A DNA stretch of 64,000 nucleotides, taken from contig JAUJNO010000001.1 of assembly GCA_030448125.1 (NCBI GenBank), positions 367,394 to 431,393 on the forward strand. The letters are read 5' to 3'. Source of the stretch: Rubrobacteraceae bacterium. Its GTDB lineage: Bacteria; Actinomycetota; Rubrobacteria; Rubrobacterales; Rubrobacteraceae. Each line of letters starts with the position of its first letter. The stretch's first letter is position 1. This document shows, in pieces, positions 54,457 to 64,000 of the stretch. The notes under the pieces are model-generated. The model was given only the letters and a program-made list of their open reading frames with translations. It made no database searches and was not told where the DNA came from. The position numbers and the translations under genes are program-made.

Positions 54457-56086
54457 TTGCCTAGGGGTGGCGCATTGGGCGGTGTGCGGTGGTGGTGGGC
54501 TCTCGCGACCGGCGTCGGGGTCGGGTTCATCTCTTTCCTGTTGTTGTTCCCGGTAATCTTCGGTTACTTCCTGATTCTCTCCTTGCTCGACCGGGACATC
54601 CAGTCCTCCGTCGAGCAGTTCGTGTATGCGTACGGCCACTGGGGTATGCCGGCTATACACATGCTGCTGGTGACCTTCGCGGCCTCCTGGGTGGCGCGCA
54701 GGGCCGGCGCTCCGGCGGTGACGCACGGGGTGCTGATAGCCCTGGTCTCGGTGGTCGTCGTTCAGGTTATCTTCCTGTACGTCTCTCCCCCTGGACCTGG
54801 GCGAAGTGGCGAAGTACCTCGTGATGGCGACGGCGGGCGGTTTGTTGGGTGGCATCGAAGGCCGGAACGTTCTGGCGGCGCAGGAGGCTCTCTACCGGGT
54901 CAGCCGGGATATCAGCGCGGCGAACGACCCACGAGACGTGCTCGCCGCCACCTACGAGTACCTGGCCGGCTCGGCGATTCTCGGGGTGGCGTTGTGGCAG
55001 GCCCCCTTGCGGATGGACGAAGATTCGCCCAATGGTTCCGGGACCCTGGAGGCCTGGAGGCCGTGGTTCTCGCGGGACTGGCCGGACGGCGTGGGCTTCG
55101 GTGGGTTAGACGTGCTGGCGCTGGCGGACTCCGGCCGGCCCGCTCCGCGGACGCTGCGGCCCGGGGAACTGCCCGCCCCCGAGCGCGCGGCGTGGAGGGA
55201 GAGGGGCGTCCGTTCGGTCCTGCTTCTGCCGCTGGTCGCGCCCGCGGGAGGGAGCATCGGTCTGCTCGCCGTGACCTCCCGCAAAAGGCGTCTACCCAGG
55301 AGCACCGTACGTGCTTGTCTCACCATCGGGGTACAGGTGGCGCTCGCGCTGGAGAACCTGCGCCTCGTTGAGGAGGCACGCAAGGCCGGACGGCAGGCCG
55401 GGGTCCTCAGAGAACGCCAGCGCATGGCTCACGAGATCCACGACACCCTTGCCCAGGGCTTCATCAGCATCGTCACGAACCTCGAAGCCGCCGAAGGGGT
55501 CATACCCTCGAACCTGGATCGGGCGCAGCACCACCTCGACCAGGCGCGGCTCACCGCCAGGGAGAGCCTTACGGAGGCGCGGCGCTTGGTCTGGGCCTTG
55601 CGCCCGGAGGCTTTGGAGAGCGTCTCGCTGCCCGAGGCCCTAGAGCGTCTCGCTGAACGCTGGTCCACGCAGAGCGGCATCGCCGCGGGCGTCGCCACGA
55701 CCGGCACTCCTTGCCCGCTGCCCTCCGAAGTCGAGGCGATGCTCTTCAGGATAGGCCAGGAGGCGCTGAACAACGCGCGCAGGCACGCCGAAGGGGCGAG
55801 CCGGGTGGCGCTGACCCTCTCGTACATGGGGGACGTGGTGGCGCTGGATGCGCGCGACGATGGGGCGGGCTTCGACCCAACCCGTGAGTTCGATAAAGCC
55901 AGGAACCGGGACTCCGGGGGCTTTGGGCTGAAGGGGATGCGCGAGCGGGTGGAAGGGGTAGGCGGGGCGCTCTCGGTGGAGAGCGCGCCCGGGGAGGGCA
56001 CGACGCTGGCGGTCGAGCTGCCGGTCGTCGTCCCGTGCGAGCCAGCGCGAACAAAGAGCCCGCGGGACGTGGAGGAGGTCTCGTGA
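54457..56086 (+). pseudogene. Sensor histidine kinase (membrane helices, GAF, HisKA_3, HATPase), one frameshift
   Basis: N-terminal helices (ATGVGVGFISFLLLFPVIFG; LVTFAASWVARRAG; VLIALVSVVVVQVIFLYVSP), then a frame change at about 54791 where one C too many stands in a C run; continuing in the new frame LGEVAKYLVMATAGGLLGGI, a GAF-like domain (VSRDISAANDPRDVLAATYE to IGLLAVTSRKRR), HisKA_3 with the phospho-acceptor His in MAHEIHDTLAQGFISIVTNL, and HATPase (EALNNARRHAEG, DDGAGFDP, GFGLKGMRERV). About 540 residues once repaired. The cognate response regulator seems lost: only a few codons follow. Confidence 0.82.
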
Positions 56087-56130
56087 GCGCTCCTCTACCC
56101 GTGCCCCGCTCGGAGAGACGTTTTCCTTAA
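56083..56130 (+). pseudogene. Possible response-regulator start, truncated after a few codons
   Basis: GTGAGC at 56083 overlaps the kinase stop exactly as at the other kinase/regulator pair in this window (5924), and reads VSAPLPVP before diverging into non-coding sequence with a stop at 56130. Response regulators of this kind open VSxPIRVLLVDDH. The likeness is only 6-7 residues. Confidence 0.3.
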
Positions 56131-56199
56131 CTGGTCGTATCCGTAACGACGGCTATTTTCCGGCACAATCGCGGCCTCGAGGAGTGCCGGGACTCCCGG

Positions 56200-57348
56200 T
56201 CACCACTCCGCTACGGCGCCGTCGGTGTTGCGCCACACTGGGTTTCTCCAGTCGTGGCCGGTCCTCGCCGCCTCCCGGACCTTCTCCTCGTCTATCTCTA
56301 TCCCGAGGCCCGGACCTTCGAGGATCGCCACGTAGCCGTCCTGGTAGGCGAAGACATCCTTGTCCACAAGGTAGTCCAGGAGGTCGCTCTCCTGGTTGTA
56401 GTGGATACCGAGGCTCTGCTCCTGGATGATGGCGTTGGGCGTGCAGGCGTCGAGCTGTAGGGAGGCGGCGAGTGCAATGGGACCCAAAGGACAATGCGGG
56501 GCGACCGCGACGTCGAAGGCCTCGGCCATAGCGGCGATCTTGCGGGTCTCCAGGATGCCCCCGGCGTGCGAGAGGTCGGGCTGTACTATATCCACGTAGC
56601 CGTCTACCAACACTCTCTTGAAGTCCCAGCGGGTGTACAAACGCTCGCCCAGGGCTATCGGGGTCGTGGTGTGGCGTGCGACCTCGCGCAGGGCCTCGTC
56701 GTTCCCGGGTAGCACGGGCTCCTCGATGAACATCGGCCGGTAGGGCTCGAGTTCGCGCGCCAAAGTCTTCGCCATGCTCTTGTGTACCCGCCCGTGGAAG
56801 TCTATCCCTACCCCCAGGTCAGGGCCGCCGGCCTCGCGTACGGCCGCGAGGCGCGCGACCGCCGCGTCGATCTTGGTGGGCGAGTCTATGTAGTCGAGCT
56901 CCTCCGTAGCGTTCATCTTCACGGCTGTGAACCCCGCCACCTTCTGTGCTTTCGCCGACTCCGCCACGTCCGCTGGCCTGTCGCCCCCGATCCAGTTGTA
57001 GACTCGCACCTTCTCGCGGACCGCCCCGCCCAAGAGCTCGTAGACGGGTACGCCCAAAGCTCTGCCCTTTATGTCCCAGAGGGCCTGTTCTATGCCGGAA
57101 AGGGCGCTGGTCAGGACCGGCCCTCCCCGGTAGAAGCCCCCGCGATAGAGCACCTGGAAGTGGTCCTCGATCCGGAACGGGTCCTTGCCCATGAGGTAGC
57201 CGGACATCTCCTCGACCGCTGCCCGCACGGTCTCCGCTCGCCCCTCGACGATGGGCTCTCCCCAACCCGCGATGCCCTCGTCGGTCGAGACCTTCAAGAA
57301 CAGCCAGCGCGGCGGAACCTTGAACAGCTCCAGAGAGATGATCTTCAC
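56200..57348 (-). CDS. dgoD: Enolase-superfamily dehydratase, galactonate dehydratase-like
   Basis: 382 residues, the usual DgoD length. Features: [60 protein letters not shown], the Lys-containing [11 protein letters not shown], metal ligands [14 protein letters not shown] / MFIEEPVLP / [13 protein letters not shown], and the His motif [19 protein letters not shown]. The family dehydrates sugar acids such as D-galactonate to 2-keto-3-deoxy acids. It stands alone next to a divergent IclR gene. Substrate is likely a sugar acid but not proven. Confidence 0.88.
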   Translation of the reverse strand: MKIISLELFKVPPRWLFLKVSTDEGIAGWGEPIVEGRAETVRAAVEEMSGYLMGKDPFRIEDHFQVLYRGGFYRGGPVLTSALSGIEQALWDIKGRALGVPVYELLGGAVREKVRVYNWIGGDRPADVAESAKAQKVAGFTAVKMNATEELDYIDSPTKIDAAVARLAAVREAGGPDLGVGIDFHGRVHKSMAKTLARELEPYRPMFIEEPVLPGNDEALREVARHTTTPIALGERLYTRWDFKRVLVDGYVDIVQPDLSHAGGILETRKIAAMAEAFDVAVAPHCPLGPIALAASLQLDACTPNAIIQEQSLGIHYNQESDLLDYLVDKDVFAYQDGYVAILEGPGLGIEIDEEKVREAARTGHDWRNPVWRNTDGAVAEW

Positions 57349-57603
57349 GCTTCCCTACCTTTCCCGTCCTCGACGGGTTCCGTGACGGTTCCCGGCTCCT
57401 CCATCTTCGTGCTTTTGCTTTACTCCGGCAACCTTCCTCCTACCCTCTCGTTTTAGGACGGATGTCTCCCGCGCAAACTCGAAGTTTCGGGTCTCTTCCA
57501 AATCCTCGTTCGACGATACCGAACGTGCCGGTTGTCCGAGGTTTTGCGAGAGCCTAGTATTAGGAAACGAAGGTTGGGATGATTTACGAGGCGGGGCGAT
57601 TGA

Positions 57604-58392
57604 ATGTCGCGAACCATTGATAAAGTGATGCGGGTGCTAGATCTGTTCTCGCTCGAGCGGCCCGAGTGGGGCGTCAGCGAGGCGGCTAAGGCTTTGGGAT
57701 TCCCGAAATCGACGACCAGCGAGCTTATGTCCGACCTGGCGGACCAGAGGTTGCTGAGCCGGGCCACGAAGGGGAAGTACCGGTTGGGGTGGCGGCTCTT
57801 CGAGCTCAGTCAGACCCTCCTGGACACCACCGAGTTCCGAATGGAAGCCCGTCGGGTGATGGAGGAGCTGGTGGGGTGTTGGCGAGAGACCGTGCATCTG
57901 GCGGTGTTGGACGGCGTGCAGGCGGTGTACGTCGAGAAGCTGCAGCCTACGCCCGCAGTGAAGATCTGGATCTCGCGAACCGGCGCCCGATTGCCGGCGC
58001 ACTGTAGCGGCGTCGGCAAGGTCCTGTTGGCCCACAGTAAATGGGAGCACATCGCGGCGCTGTTCGAGGATCAGGGGATGCCGACGCTAACGCACAATAC
58101 CATCACCACTCTCGACGCTCTGGCCGAGGAGCTCGAGCGGGTGCGAGAACTAGGATACGCCCACGATCACGAGGAGACCCTGGTCGGGCTGTGTTGCGTG
58201 GCCGCTCCCGTTCACGGTTCCGGAGGCGAGGTGATCGCGGCCGTCAGCCTCTCGGTGCCGGCCTACCGGTTCTGCCCGAACGAGGACAATTACACCGCGG
58301 CCATCCTCGACGCGGCCCGACGCATCTCGGAGAGTGCCGGCCCCGAGTTACAGGAGAGTCCCGACTACGAGATGGAGGTGCAAGGTACGTGA
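57604..58392 (+). CDS. IclR-family transcriptional regulator
   Basis: 262 residues. Winged helix [20 protein letters not shown] then [20 protein letters not shown], and the IclR effector domain ([69 protein letters not shown]). Its stop overlaps the start of the acetaldehyde dehydrogenase gene, so it heads the meta-cleavage operon and probably senses a pathway intermediate. It is also divergent from the dgoD-like gene and might regulate both. Confidence 0.93.
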   Translation: MSRTIDKVMRVLDLFSLERPEWGVSEAAKALGFPKSTTSELMSDLADQRLLSRATKGKYRLGWRLFELSQTLLDTTEFRMEARRVMEELVGCWRETVHLAVLDGVQAVYVEKLQPTPAVKIWISRTGARLPAHCSGVGKVLLAHSKWEHIAALFEDQGMPTLTHNTITTLDALAEELERVRELGYAHDHEETLVGLCCVAAPVHGSGGEVIAAVSLSVPAYRFCPNEDNYTAAILDAARRISESAGPELQESPDYEMEVQGT

Positions 58393-59324
58393 GCGAAGAC
58401 GGTAAGGCCGAAGGCAAGGTGAAGGTGGCCATCGTCGGTTCGGGCAACATCGGAACCGACCTGATGTACAAGCTGCTGGAAGAGCCCGGGCACATGGAGC
58501 TCGCGATAGTGGCCGGCGTAGAGCCCGAGTCGGAGGGCCTTAAAAGGGCCAGGGACGAGGGAATCGAGACGACCCACGAGGGAATACAGCCGGTCTTGGA
58601 CGATCCCGAGATAAAGATCGTCTTCGAGGCCACCAGCGCCAAGGCCCATATGCAGAACGCGCCGAAGTACAAAGAAGCGGGCAAGATCGCCGTAGACCTC
58701 ACGCCCGCGGCCCAGGGCCCCTACGTGGTCCCCGTGGCCAACCTTACCGAACACCTCGACGAGGACAACGTCAACCTGATGACCTGCGGAGCCCAGGCCA
58801 CGACTCCCATGGCGTACGCGGTCTCCAAAGTAACCCCCGTGCGCTACGCCGAGATGGTCAGCACCGTCGCGAGCCTCTCGGCCGGGATGGGTACCCGGCA
58901 GAACATCGACGAGTTCACCTTCACCACCGCGAGGGGGTTGGAGGAGATCGGGGGGGCAGAGGAGGGCAAGGCGATCATCATCCTCAACCCCGCCGACCCG
59001 CCCCTGATCATGCGCAACACCGTCTACGTCGTTCCGGAGAATGACGAGGTGGACGAGGATGAGATCACCAGCTCGGTGAACGAGGTCGTCTCGGAGGTGC
59101 AAAAGGCCGTGCCTGGCTACCAGCTAAAGAACGGCCCGACGTTCGACAAGCGGGACACGCCCTGGGGCGAGAAGCCGGTCATAATGATGTTCCTGGAGGT
59201 GGAGGGCGCCGGGCATTTCCTGCCCAAGTACTCGGGCAACCTGGACATAATGACCGCCGCGGCCAGGAAGGTGGGCGAAGGGTTCGCCCGGCACCTCTTG
59301 GGGGCAGAGGAGGTAGTGGCATGA
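58389..59324 (+). CDS. mhpF: Acetaldehyde dehydrogenase (acylating)
   Basis: 311 residues from GTG 58389, overlapping the regulator stop. NAD-binding [20 protein letters not shown], catalytic Cys in [59 protein letters not shown]. It oxidises acetaldehyde to acetyl-CoA, channelled from the aldolase encoded by the next gene (overlap ATGA); the two form a tight complex. An acidic N-terminal extension of about 10 residues is unusual but harmless. Confidence 0.95.
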   Translation: MSEDGKAEGKVKVAIVGSGNIGTDLMYKLLEEPGHMELAIVAGVEPESEGLKRARDEGIETTHEGIQPVLDDPEIKIVFEATSAKAHMQNAPKYKEAGKIAVDLTPAAQGPYVVPVANLTEHLDEDNVNLMTCGAQATTPMAYAVSKVTPVRYAEMVSTVASLSAGMGTRQNIDEFTFTTARGLEEIGGAEEGKAIIILNPADPPLIMRNTVYVVPENDEVDEDEITSSVNEVVSEVQKAVPGYQLKNGPTFDKRDTPWGEKPVIMMFLEVEGAGHFLPKYSGNLDIMTAAARKVGEGFARHLLGAEEVVA

Positions 59325-60352
59325 CACCGGACGCAAAGCGGACGGTGCGCATCACCGATACGTCCTTGCGAGATGGCTCCCACGCGATGAGCCATCAGTT
59401 CACCGCGGAGCAGGTGCGGGAGGTAGCGCGGGCTCTGGACGAAGCCGGGGTTCAGGTGATCGAGTGCAACCACGGAGACGGTCTTGCGGGCTCCTCTATC
59501 CAGTACGGCTTCTCCAGAGAGTCGGAGATGGACCTGATCTCGGAGGCCGCAAACGTCTGCGAGCAGGCCAGGATCGCGGCGCTCCTCCTACCCGGAGTAG
59601 GGACCATCGAACAGCTCAAGGAGGCGGTGAAGCGGGGGATCGGAGTCCTGCGCATCGCCACCCACTGCACCGAGGCCGACATCTCCCAGGAGCACTTCGA
59701 GATGGCCAAGGAGCTGGACCTCGAAGCGGTCGGCTTCCTCATGATGGCCCACATGAGGGGACCGGAGGTCCTGGTGGAGCAGGCGAAGCTGATGGAATCC
59801 TACGGAGCGGACTGCGTCTATATCGTGGACTCGGCTGGCGCCATGCTGCCCAAAGACGCGGCGGAGAGGGCCGAGGCCATGAAGGAGGGTCTCGACTGTC
59901 AGGTGGGGTTCCACGCCCACGACAACCTCGGCGTTGGAATCGGTAACAGCCTGGCGGCTCTGGAGGCCGGCGCCGACCAGCTGGACGGGTCTCTGCGAGG
60001 TCTGGGGGCGGGGGCGGGCAACGCCAAGACCGAACTTCTAGCCGCGGTCCTGGACAAGATGGGAGTAGAGACCGGGCTCGACGCCTTCAAGCTGATGGAC
60101 GCCGCTGAGTACACGATAGCGCCGATGATGCCCTTCGAACCGATGCCCGACCGCGACTCCATCTCGATAGGCTACGCGGGCGTCTACTCCACGTTCCTCC
60201 TGCACGCCAAGCGCGCGGCGGAGAGGTACGACGTTGACGTTCGTGAGATCATGGTCGAGTTGGGGCGGAGAGAGGCCGTAGCCGGCCAGGAGGACTGGGT
60301 CATAGACGTGGCGATGGACGTGGCCAAAGAGAAGGAAGGCGCGGCTTCCTAG
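59321..60352 (+). CDS. mhpE: 4-hydroxy-2-oxovalerate aldolase
   Basis: 343 residues, DRE-TIM metallolyase: [20 protein letters not shown] (metal-binding and catalytic Arg-Asp), [76 protein letters not shown]. It cleaves 4-hydroxy-2-oxovalerate to pyruvate and acetaldehyde. Coupled to the dehydrogenase gene by an ATGA overlap. Confidence 0.95.
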   Translation: MTPDAKRTVRITDTSLRDGSHAMSHQFTAEQVREVARALDEAGVQVIECNHGDGLAGSSIQYGFSRESEMDLISEAANVCEQARIAALLLPGVGTIEQLKEAVKRGIGVLRIATHCTEADISQEHFEMAKELDLEAVGFLMMAHMRGPEVLVEQAKLMESYGADCVYIVDSAGAMLPKDAAERAEAMKEGLDCQVGFHAHDNLGVGIGNSLAALEAGADQLDGSLRGLGAGAGNAKTELLAAVLDKMGVETGLDAFKLMDAAEYTIAPMMPFEPMPDRDSISIGYAGVYSTFLLHAKRAAERYDVDVREIMVELGRREAVAGQEDWVIDVAMDVAKEKEGAAS

Positions 60353-60397
60353 CGGAGGCGCCCCACGATCGCCGAACCAGAGAGAAGGGAGAGACGC

Positions 60398-61255
60398 GTG
60401 ACCGAAGCCGTAGATACCAACGTCAGGACCGGCTCCTATGAGACGCACCTCAACCGGGCGGGGGAGGGGAACGACGAGGCCGTACTCTTTCTGCAAGGCT
60501 CCGGACCGGGCGCCACCGCGTGGTCCAACTGGCAGTTCGCCCTGCCCGCCCTCGGCGAGCGGTTCGACTGTCTGGCGCCGGACTTGATCGGCTACGGCAA
60601 GAGCGCGCACCCCGACGACCCGCCGCGGGGGGCGGCAGCCTGGCTGGACATATGGGTGAACCAGCAGATCGAGTTGCTGGACAACCTCGGTTTGTCCAAG
60701 GCCCACCTGGTCGGCAATTCGATGGGCGGGGCTTTGGCCCTGCACCTGCTCCACCGTCACCCCGACCGCGTGGATCGAGCGATCCTCATGGGAACCATGG
60801 GCACTCCGCACCAGATCACGCCGTGGTTAGACCAGCTCTGGGGCTTCTACGACGACCCCTCCGAGGAGCGCATGGCCGAGGCGATAAGCTGGTTTGTATA
60901 CGACCCGGACGCGGTGGGCGGCGACCTCGAGGGCATAGCCGAGGAGCGCTACCCGGCGGCGATGGACGAGAACGTGTCGAAGAGCTTCGCGGCCATGTTC
61001 CCCGAGCCTCGCCAGCAGCACGTCGACGACCTGGCGCTGCCCGACCTGGCATTCCAGCGCATGGACCATCCGGTGCTCCTGGTGCATGGCCGGGACGACG
61101 GGATCATCCCGCTGGAGACCAGTACTTACCTGTTGGAGCGCCTGCCGAACGTGCAGATGCATGTCTTCGGCCAGTGCCGGCACTGGATCATGATCGAGTA
61201 CGCCGCCGCCTTTAACGAGTTGCTGGCCGACTTTCTGAAGGGCGACGCGGATTAA
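60398..61255 (+). CDS. Alpha/beta hydrolase, meta-cleavage product hydrolase-like
   Basis: 285 residues. Oxyanion and nucleophile motifs FLQGSGPGATAWSNWQFALP and HLVGNSMGGALALHLLHRHP (Ser), acid LVHGRDDGIIPLETSTYLL (Asp), base VFGQCRHWIMIEYAAAFNEL (His). The GSGPGA motif is diagnostic of MhpC/BphD/HsaD-type C-C bond hydrolases acting on 2-hydroxy-6-oxo-dienoates. GTG after GAGAAGGGAG. It provides the step ahead of the hydratases next in the operon. Confidence 0.92.
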   Translation: MTEAVDTNVRTGSYETHLNRAGEGNDEAVLFLQGSGPGATAWSNWQFALPALGERFDCLAPDLIGYGKSAHPDDPPRGAAAWLDIWVNQQIELLDNLGLSKAHLVGNSMGGALALHLLHRHPDRVDRAILMGTMGTPHQITPWLDQLWGFYDDPSEERMAEAISWFVYDPDAVGGDLEGIAEERYPAAMDENVSKSFAAMFPEPRQQHVDDLALPDLAFQRMDHPVLLVHGRDDGIIPLETSTYLLERLPNVQMHVFGQCRHWIMIEYAAAFNELLADFLKGDAD

Positions 61256-61297
61256 TCCCGGCGCGCGCGACGGGACCAGGAGCGGTGGAGGCGCCCA

Positions 61298-62029
61298 GTG
61301 AACCTGAGCGACGACGAAAGCACCCTGCTCACACATATCCGGGAAGCCCGTGAGAGCCGGGAAACGGCGGTGCCCAAGGCCGAAGAGCTGGGGATAGGCA
61401 TCGACGGTGCTTACAGGGTTCAGGCCGCTCTAGTAGAAGGTCGAGAAGTAATCGGGTACAAGCTCGGTCTGATCAAGCCTGAAGGCCAGGCTCAGATGGG
61501 CGTGGACTCTCCTATCTACGGTCGAGCCCACGAGGACATGGTCTTAGAGAGCCCGGTACGATTGAGCTCATTCCTCCAACCCCAGTTCGAACCGGAGCTA
61601 GCCGTGGTCCTCGGCGAGGACCTACCGCCGGGAACCTCGCCGGGCGCCGCCCACGCGGCGATAGGCGGCATCTACCTGGCGATAGATTTTTTGAGCAACG
61701 TGTGGGAAGGCGGCACGCCTACCGTCGCCGACGTGGTAGCGAACAACGTTGCCGGCGGCGCATTCCTGCTGGGAGAGCGGTTGTTGAGCGAACCCCTGGA
61801 GGGCAGCCTGCGCCTGTACCACAACGGGCGGCTGCTCACCGAAGGGCCGGTAGGAGGAATAGGAAACATAGGAGAGCGATTGGTCTGGCTCTCGGAGGCC
61901 GTCAGTGGTCTCGAGGCAGGGCAGGCGATCTTCTTGGGTACACCCGCCGTTCCCCAGGAGGCCGTAGCGGGTACGATCGAGTTGCACGGTCCCCGCGGCA
62001 GCGTGCTGGTTGCGGACCTGCAAGACTAG
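61298..62029 (+). CDS. 2-keto-4-pentenoate hydratase/4-oxalocrotonate decarboxylase family, copy 1
   Basis: 243 residues, slightly short for the family (usually about 260). GYKLGLIKPEGQAQMGVDSP with IYGRAHEDMVL, FEPELAVVLGEDLPPG (acidic metal ligands), IYLAIDFLSN, VVANNVAGGAFLLGERLL. Divalent-metal enzymes that hydrate 2-hydroxypenta-2,4-dienoate to 4-hydroxy-2-oxovalerate, or decarboxylate 4-oxalocrotonate; which one cannot be told from motifs. It is 40 bp after the hydrolase gene and 14 bp before a second family member. Confidence 0.88.
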   Translation: MNLSDDESTLLTHIREARESRETAVPKAEELGIGIDGAYRVQAALVEGREVIGYKLGLIKPEGQAQMGVDSPIYGRAHEDMVLESPVRLSSFLQPQFEPELAVVLGEDLPPGTSPGAAHAAIGGIYLAIDFLSNVWEGGTPTVADVVANNVAGGAFLLGERLLSEPLEGSLRLYHNGRLLTEGPVGGIGNIGERLVWLSEAVSGLEAGQAIFLGTPAVPQEAVAGTIELHGPRGSVLVADLQD

Positions 62030-62043
62030 GAAGGCACAGACTC

Positions 62044-62853
62044 ATGTCCGAAGGATCAGCGGGTACGAAGATAGATGCCGAAGCCCTGGCCCGTCGGCTG
62101 GACGAAGCCTGGGAGAGCCGCGAGCCCATCGCGCCCCTCAGCGAGAGCGAGGGGCTCGAAGACGTAGAGCGAGCCTACGAGATCCAGACCAGGTGGAGCG
62201 AGCTGCGCACAAGCCGGGGGGAGCGGATCGTCGGGCGCAAGATCGGGCTGACCAGCCTCGCCATGCAGGAGCAACTCGGCGTCAGCGAGCCGGATTACGG
62301 CAGCCTCTGGTCCTCCCGCTACTTCCCCGCGCAGGGAGGCCGGGCGGAGATACCGGCCGGGCCCTTTTTGCAACCCTTTTTGGAGGGTGAACTGGCCTTC
62401 CTCATAGGGAGGCCGCTTGCGGGCCCTGGCGTGACCCTGCAAGAGGCTTTGGCGGCGACCGAGGCCCTGGCCGTGGCGGTCGAGGTGGTGGACAGCCGCA
62501 TCGAGGACTGGAACATAAAGCTGCCCGACACCATCGCCGACAACGCCTCCTACGGCGGTTTCACCACGGGGCCCTGGAGCCGCGACCTTCGGGAGGCCGA
62601 CCTGCGCACCGTCGGGATGCTGATCAACAAGAGCGGCTCCCGGGTGGCCGAAGGGATGGGAGCCGCCTCTCTGGGACACCCCGCGGAGGCCGTGGCCTGG
62701 CTCGCCAACAAGCTAGCCTCGTTCGGGACGGAGCTGGAACCAGGGGACATCGTGCTCTCCGGCTCTTTGGGCAGGGCGGTTCCGGCGAAGCAGGGAGACA
62801 TCTTCGTGCTCGAGGCCCACGGACAGCCTCCGCTTACAGTAACTTTCGCTTGA
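62044..62853 (+). CDS. 2-keto-4-pentenoate hydratase family, copy 2
   Basis: 269 residues. GRKIGLTSLAMQEQLGVSEP with DYGSLWSSRYFPA, GELAFLIGRPLAGPGVTLQE, VAVEVVDSRIEDWNIKLPDT (metal ligands), ADNASYGGFTTGPWSR, GDIVLSGSLGRAVPAKQGDI. It matches classic MhpD more closely than copy 1. The two copies may split hydratase and decarboxylase roles, serving the hydrolytic and oxalocrotonate branches, with copy 1 then the decarboxylase. Confidence 0.9.
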   Translation: MSEGSAGTKIDAEALARRLDEAWESREPIAPLSESEGLEDVERAYEIQTRWSELRTSRGERIVGRKIGLTSLAMQEQLGVSEPDYGSLWSSRYFPAQGGRAEIPAGPFLQPFLEGELAFLIGRPLAGPGVTLQEALAATEALAVAVEVVDSRIEDWNIKLPDTIADNASYGGFTTGPWSRDLREADLRTVGMLINKSGSRVAEGMGAASLGHPAEAVAWLANKLASFGTELEPGDIVLSGSLGRAVPAKQGDIFVLEAHGQPPLTVTFA

Positions 62854-63019
62854 GCGGGAATGACCGAAGCTAGAGCATCTACGTGCTGGAAAAGGGTATG
62901 GTAGGTGGCCGGTCCGGATCAGCCGGGTCCCGGTTCTAAACGGCGCTCGAGCGGCTCGCCGGGCGCGAAACGCTACAATGATCTTTTGAAGGAAGCCTTG
63001 CCGCGGGACGCGCGGGAAG

Positions 63020-63790
63020 TTGCCCTACGCGCTGGGGGGTTGCCAACGAGTGTTTGATGGGAGGGTCGGAGACGCCGCGAGGGCACCGCTAGTGCTCGTG
63101 CCCGGTCTGTTGTGCGACGAGCGGCTCTGGCAACATCAAGCGGAGCATCTCGTGGACCTCGCCGATCTGATAATTGCGGACGTCACGAGGGGTGCCTCCG
63201 TGTCAGAGATAGCACGCACGGTCTTGGACGCGGCGCCTCCCGGAGGGCGGTTCGCCCTGGCCGGCCTGTCAATGGGTGGCTACGTGGCCCTGGAGATCCT
63301 GCGGGTCGCCCCGGAGCGCGTCGCGCGCCTCGCACTCCTCGACACCTCGGCCCGGGCTGACACCCCGGAGCAGACCGCCACGCGGCGGGACCTTATCGAG
63401 CTCTCGCAAGAGGGTCGCTTCGGCGAGGTCCCGCGCAGGTTGCTCCCCAACGTGGTCCATCCCGACAGGCTCGACGACGAACGGCTAACCTCTATCGTGT
63501 TGAGCATGGCGGACACCGTCGGCCCCGAGGTGTTCGTGCGCCAGGAAGAGGCGATAATCGGACGCCCGGACGGCCGCGGGGACCTGCCGGGCATCGTCTG
63601 CCCCACGCTCGTGCTCTGCGGGCGTGAGGACGCGCTGACGCCCATGCATCTGCACGAGGAGATGGCCGGCCTGATCCCCGGCTCGCAGCTGCGCGTGATC
63701 GGCGAATGTGGTCACCTTTCGGCGCTCGAACGCCCGCAAGAGGTGACGGCGGCGCTGCGCGAGTGGCTGGTGGACGGCTCGAAGCCGTAG
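63020..63790 (+). CDS. Alpha/beta hydrolase
   Basis: 256 residues. PLVLVPGLLCDERLWQHQAE, nucleophile RFALAGLSMGGYVALEILRV (Ser), acid LVLCGREDALTPMHLHEEMA (Asp), base VIGECGHLSALERPQEVTAA (His). General family resembling enol-lactonases and esterases. The TTG at 63020 is one of several weak starts (TTG 63041, GTG 63052); none has a good RBS. It lies 166 bp after the meta-cleavage genes in the same direction, perhaps a later addition. Confidence 0.82.
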   Translation: MPYALGGCQRVFDGRVGDAARAPLVLVPGLLCDERLWQHQAEHLVDLADLIIADVTRGASVSEIARTVLDAAPPGGRFALAGLSMGGYVALEILRVAPERVARLALLDTSARADTPEQTATRRDLIELSQEGRFGEVPRRLLPNVVHPDRLDDERLTSIVLSMADTVGPEVFVRQEEAIIGRPDGRGDLPGIVCPTLVLCGREDALTPMHLHEEMAGLIPGSQLRVIGECGHLSALERPQEVTAALREWLVDGSKP

Positions 63791-64000
63791 AGATCCGCGC
63801 AAGACATATAAGCCGCCGGCGGGTGTTCTGCCCCTCCTAGGAACACACACGCGTGTCGAGAGTCGGCATGAGCGTTGCCGGGACCGACCTCGACACGCAC
63901 TCCAGGTACGAAACGCCGGCCCAAGCCTACGGTCGTATTTCCGCGCTCGAAATACCGGAGCCTCAAAAATAGATTATCGACGCGCTTCGGCTTCGGCCTC

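Noticed and set aside
1..64000. tRNA, rRNA, integrase, replication origin
   Set aside because: None was recognised on either strand; by-eye search can miss a tRNA.

Overview
The window is high-GC actinobacterial chromosome with frequent GTG and TTG starts. Gene content (DrrAB-type ABC exporter, NarL two-component pairs, CvpA-protease fusion of the MarP type, IclR, MarR, TetR and MerR-TipAS regulators, PGPGW and YdbS/YdbT membrane proteins) and codon style fit a Rubrobacter-like organism. That is an inference from family knowledge; no rRNA or tRNA lies in the window to confirm it.

Layout. 0-6.6 kb: end of a DrrAB exporter, an APC permease, a DUF4870 protein and a histidine kinase/response regulator pair. 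6.6-16 kb: small regulator-plus-enzyme units (O-methyltransferase/MarR, TetR/cupin/AhpD-like, MarR/RidA, cupin, a second O-methyltransferase) separated by intergenic repeats and two MITE-like elements. 16-25.3 kb: glycosyltransferase, broken methyltransferase and VOC genes, a mannosyltransferase-like membrane protein, a lipoprotein sulfatase, an IS5-type remnant, a GNAT acetyltransferase and a secreted GDPD. 25.5-38 kb: a strongly frame-disrupted stretch. It includes a visibly lower-GC island (about 25.8-28 kb) with a nuclease-like gene and two overlapping small paralogues, then a PhoD phosphatase, an aldo/keto reductase, a SnoaL-like protein, a MerR-TipAS regulator, a PAS-GGDEF-EAL protein, a ferredoxin tail and a P450. 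38.5-53 kb: mostly intact genes, namely metF, ferredoxin, a very unusual USP-PCP_red-rubredoxin fusion, a TetR-controlled pair of FAD monooxygenases, DUF4385, small membrane proteins, a MarP-like protease, rlmN, ydbS/ydbT and an IS1-type remnant. 53-64 kb: a tiny secreted aromatic peptide, an orphan sensor kinase, a galactonate-dehydratase-like enolase, and an IclR-led operon for the lower meta-cleavage pathway (hydrolase, hydratases, aldolase, acylating aldehyde dehydrogenase) ending near an alpha/beta hydrolase.

A general caution: most broken genes are broken by single-base insertions or deletions, often in G or C runs, while the protein motifs on each side stay intact. This looks more like consensus error than gene decay. 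The main exception is an in-frame UGA, a substitution-type interruption, sitting exactly at the catalytic cysteine position of an AhpD-like gene (10467-11069). That makes it the best candidate here for something new (selenocysteine), alongside the three-gene low-GC cassette at 25838-27928.
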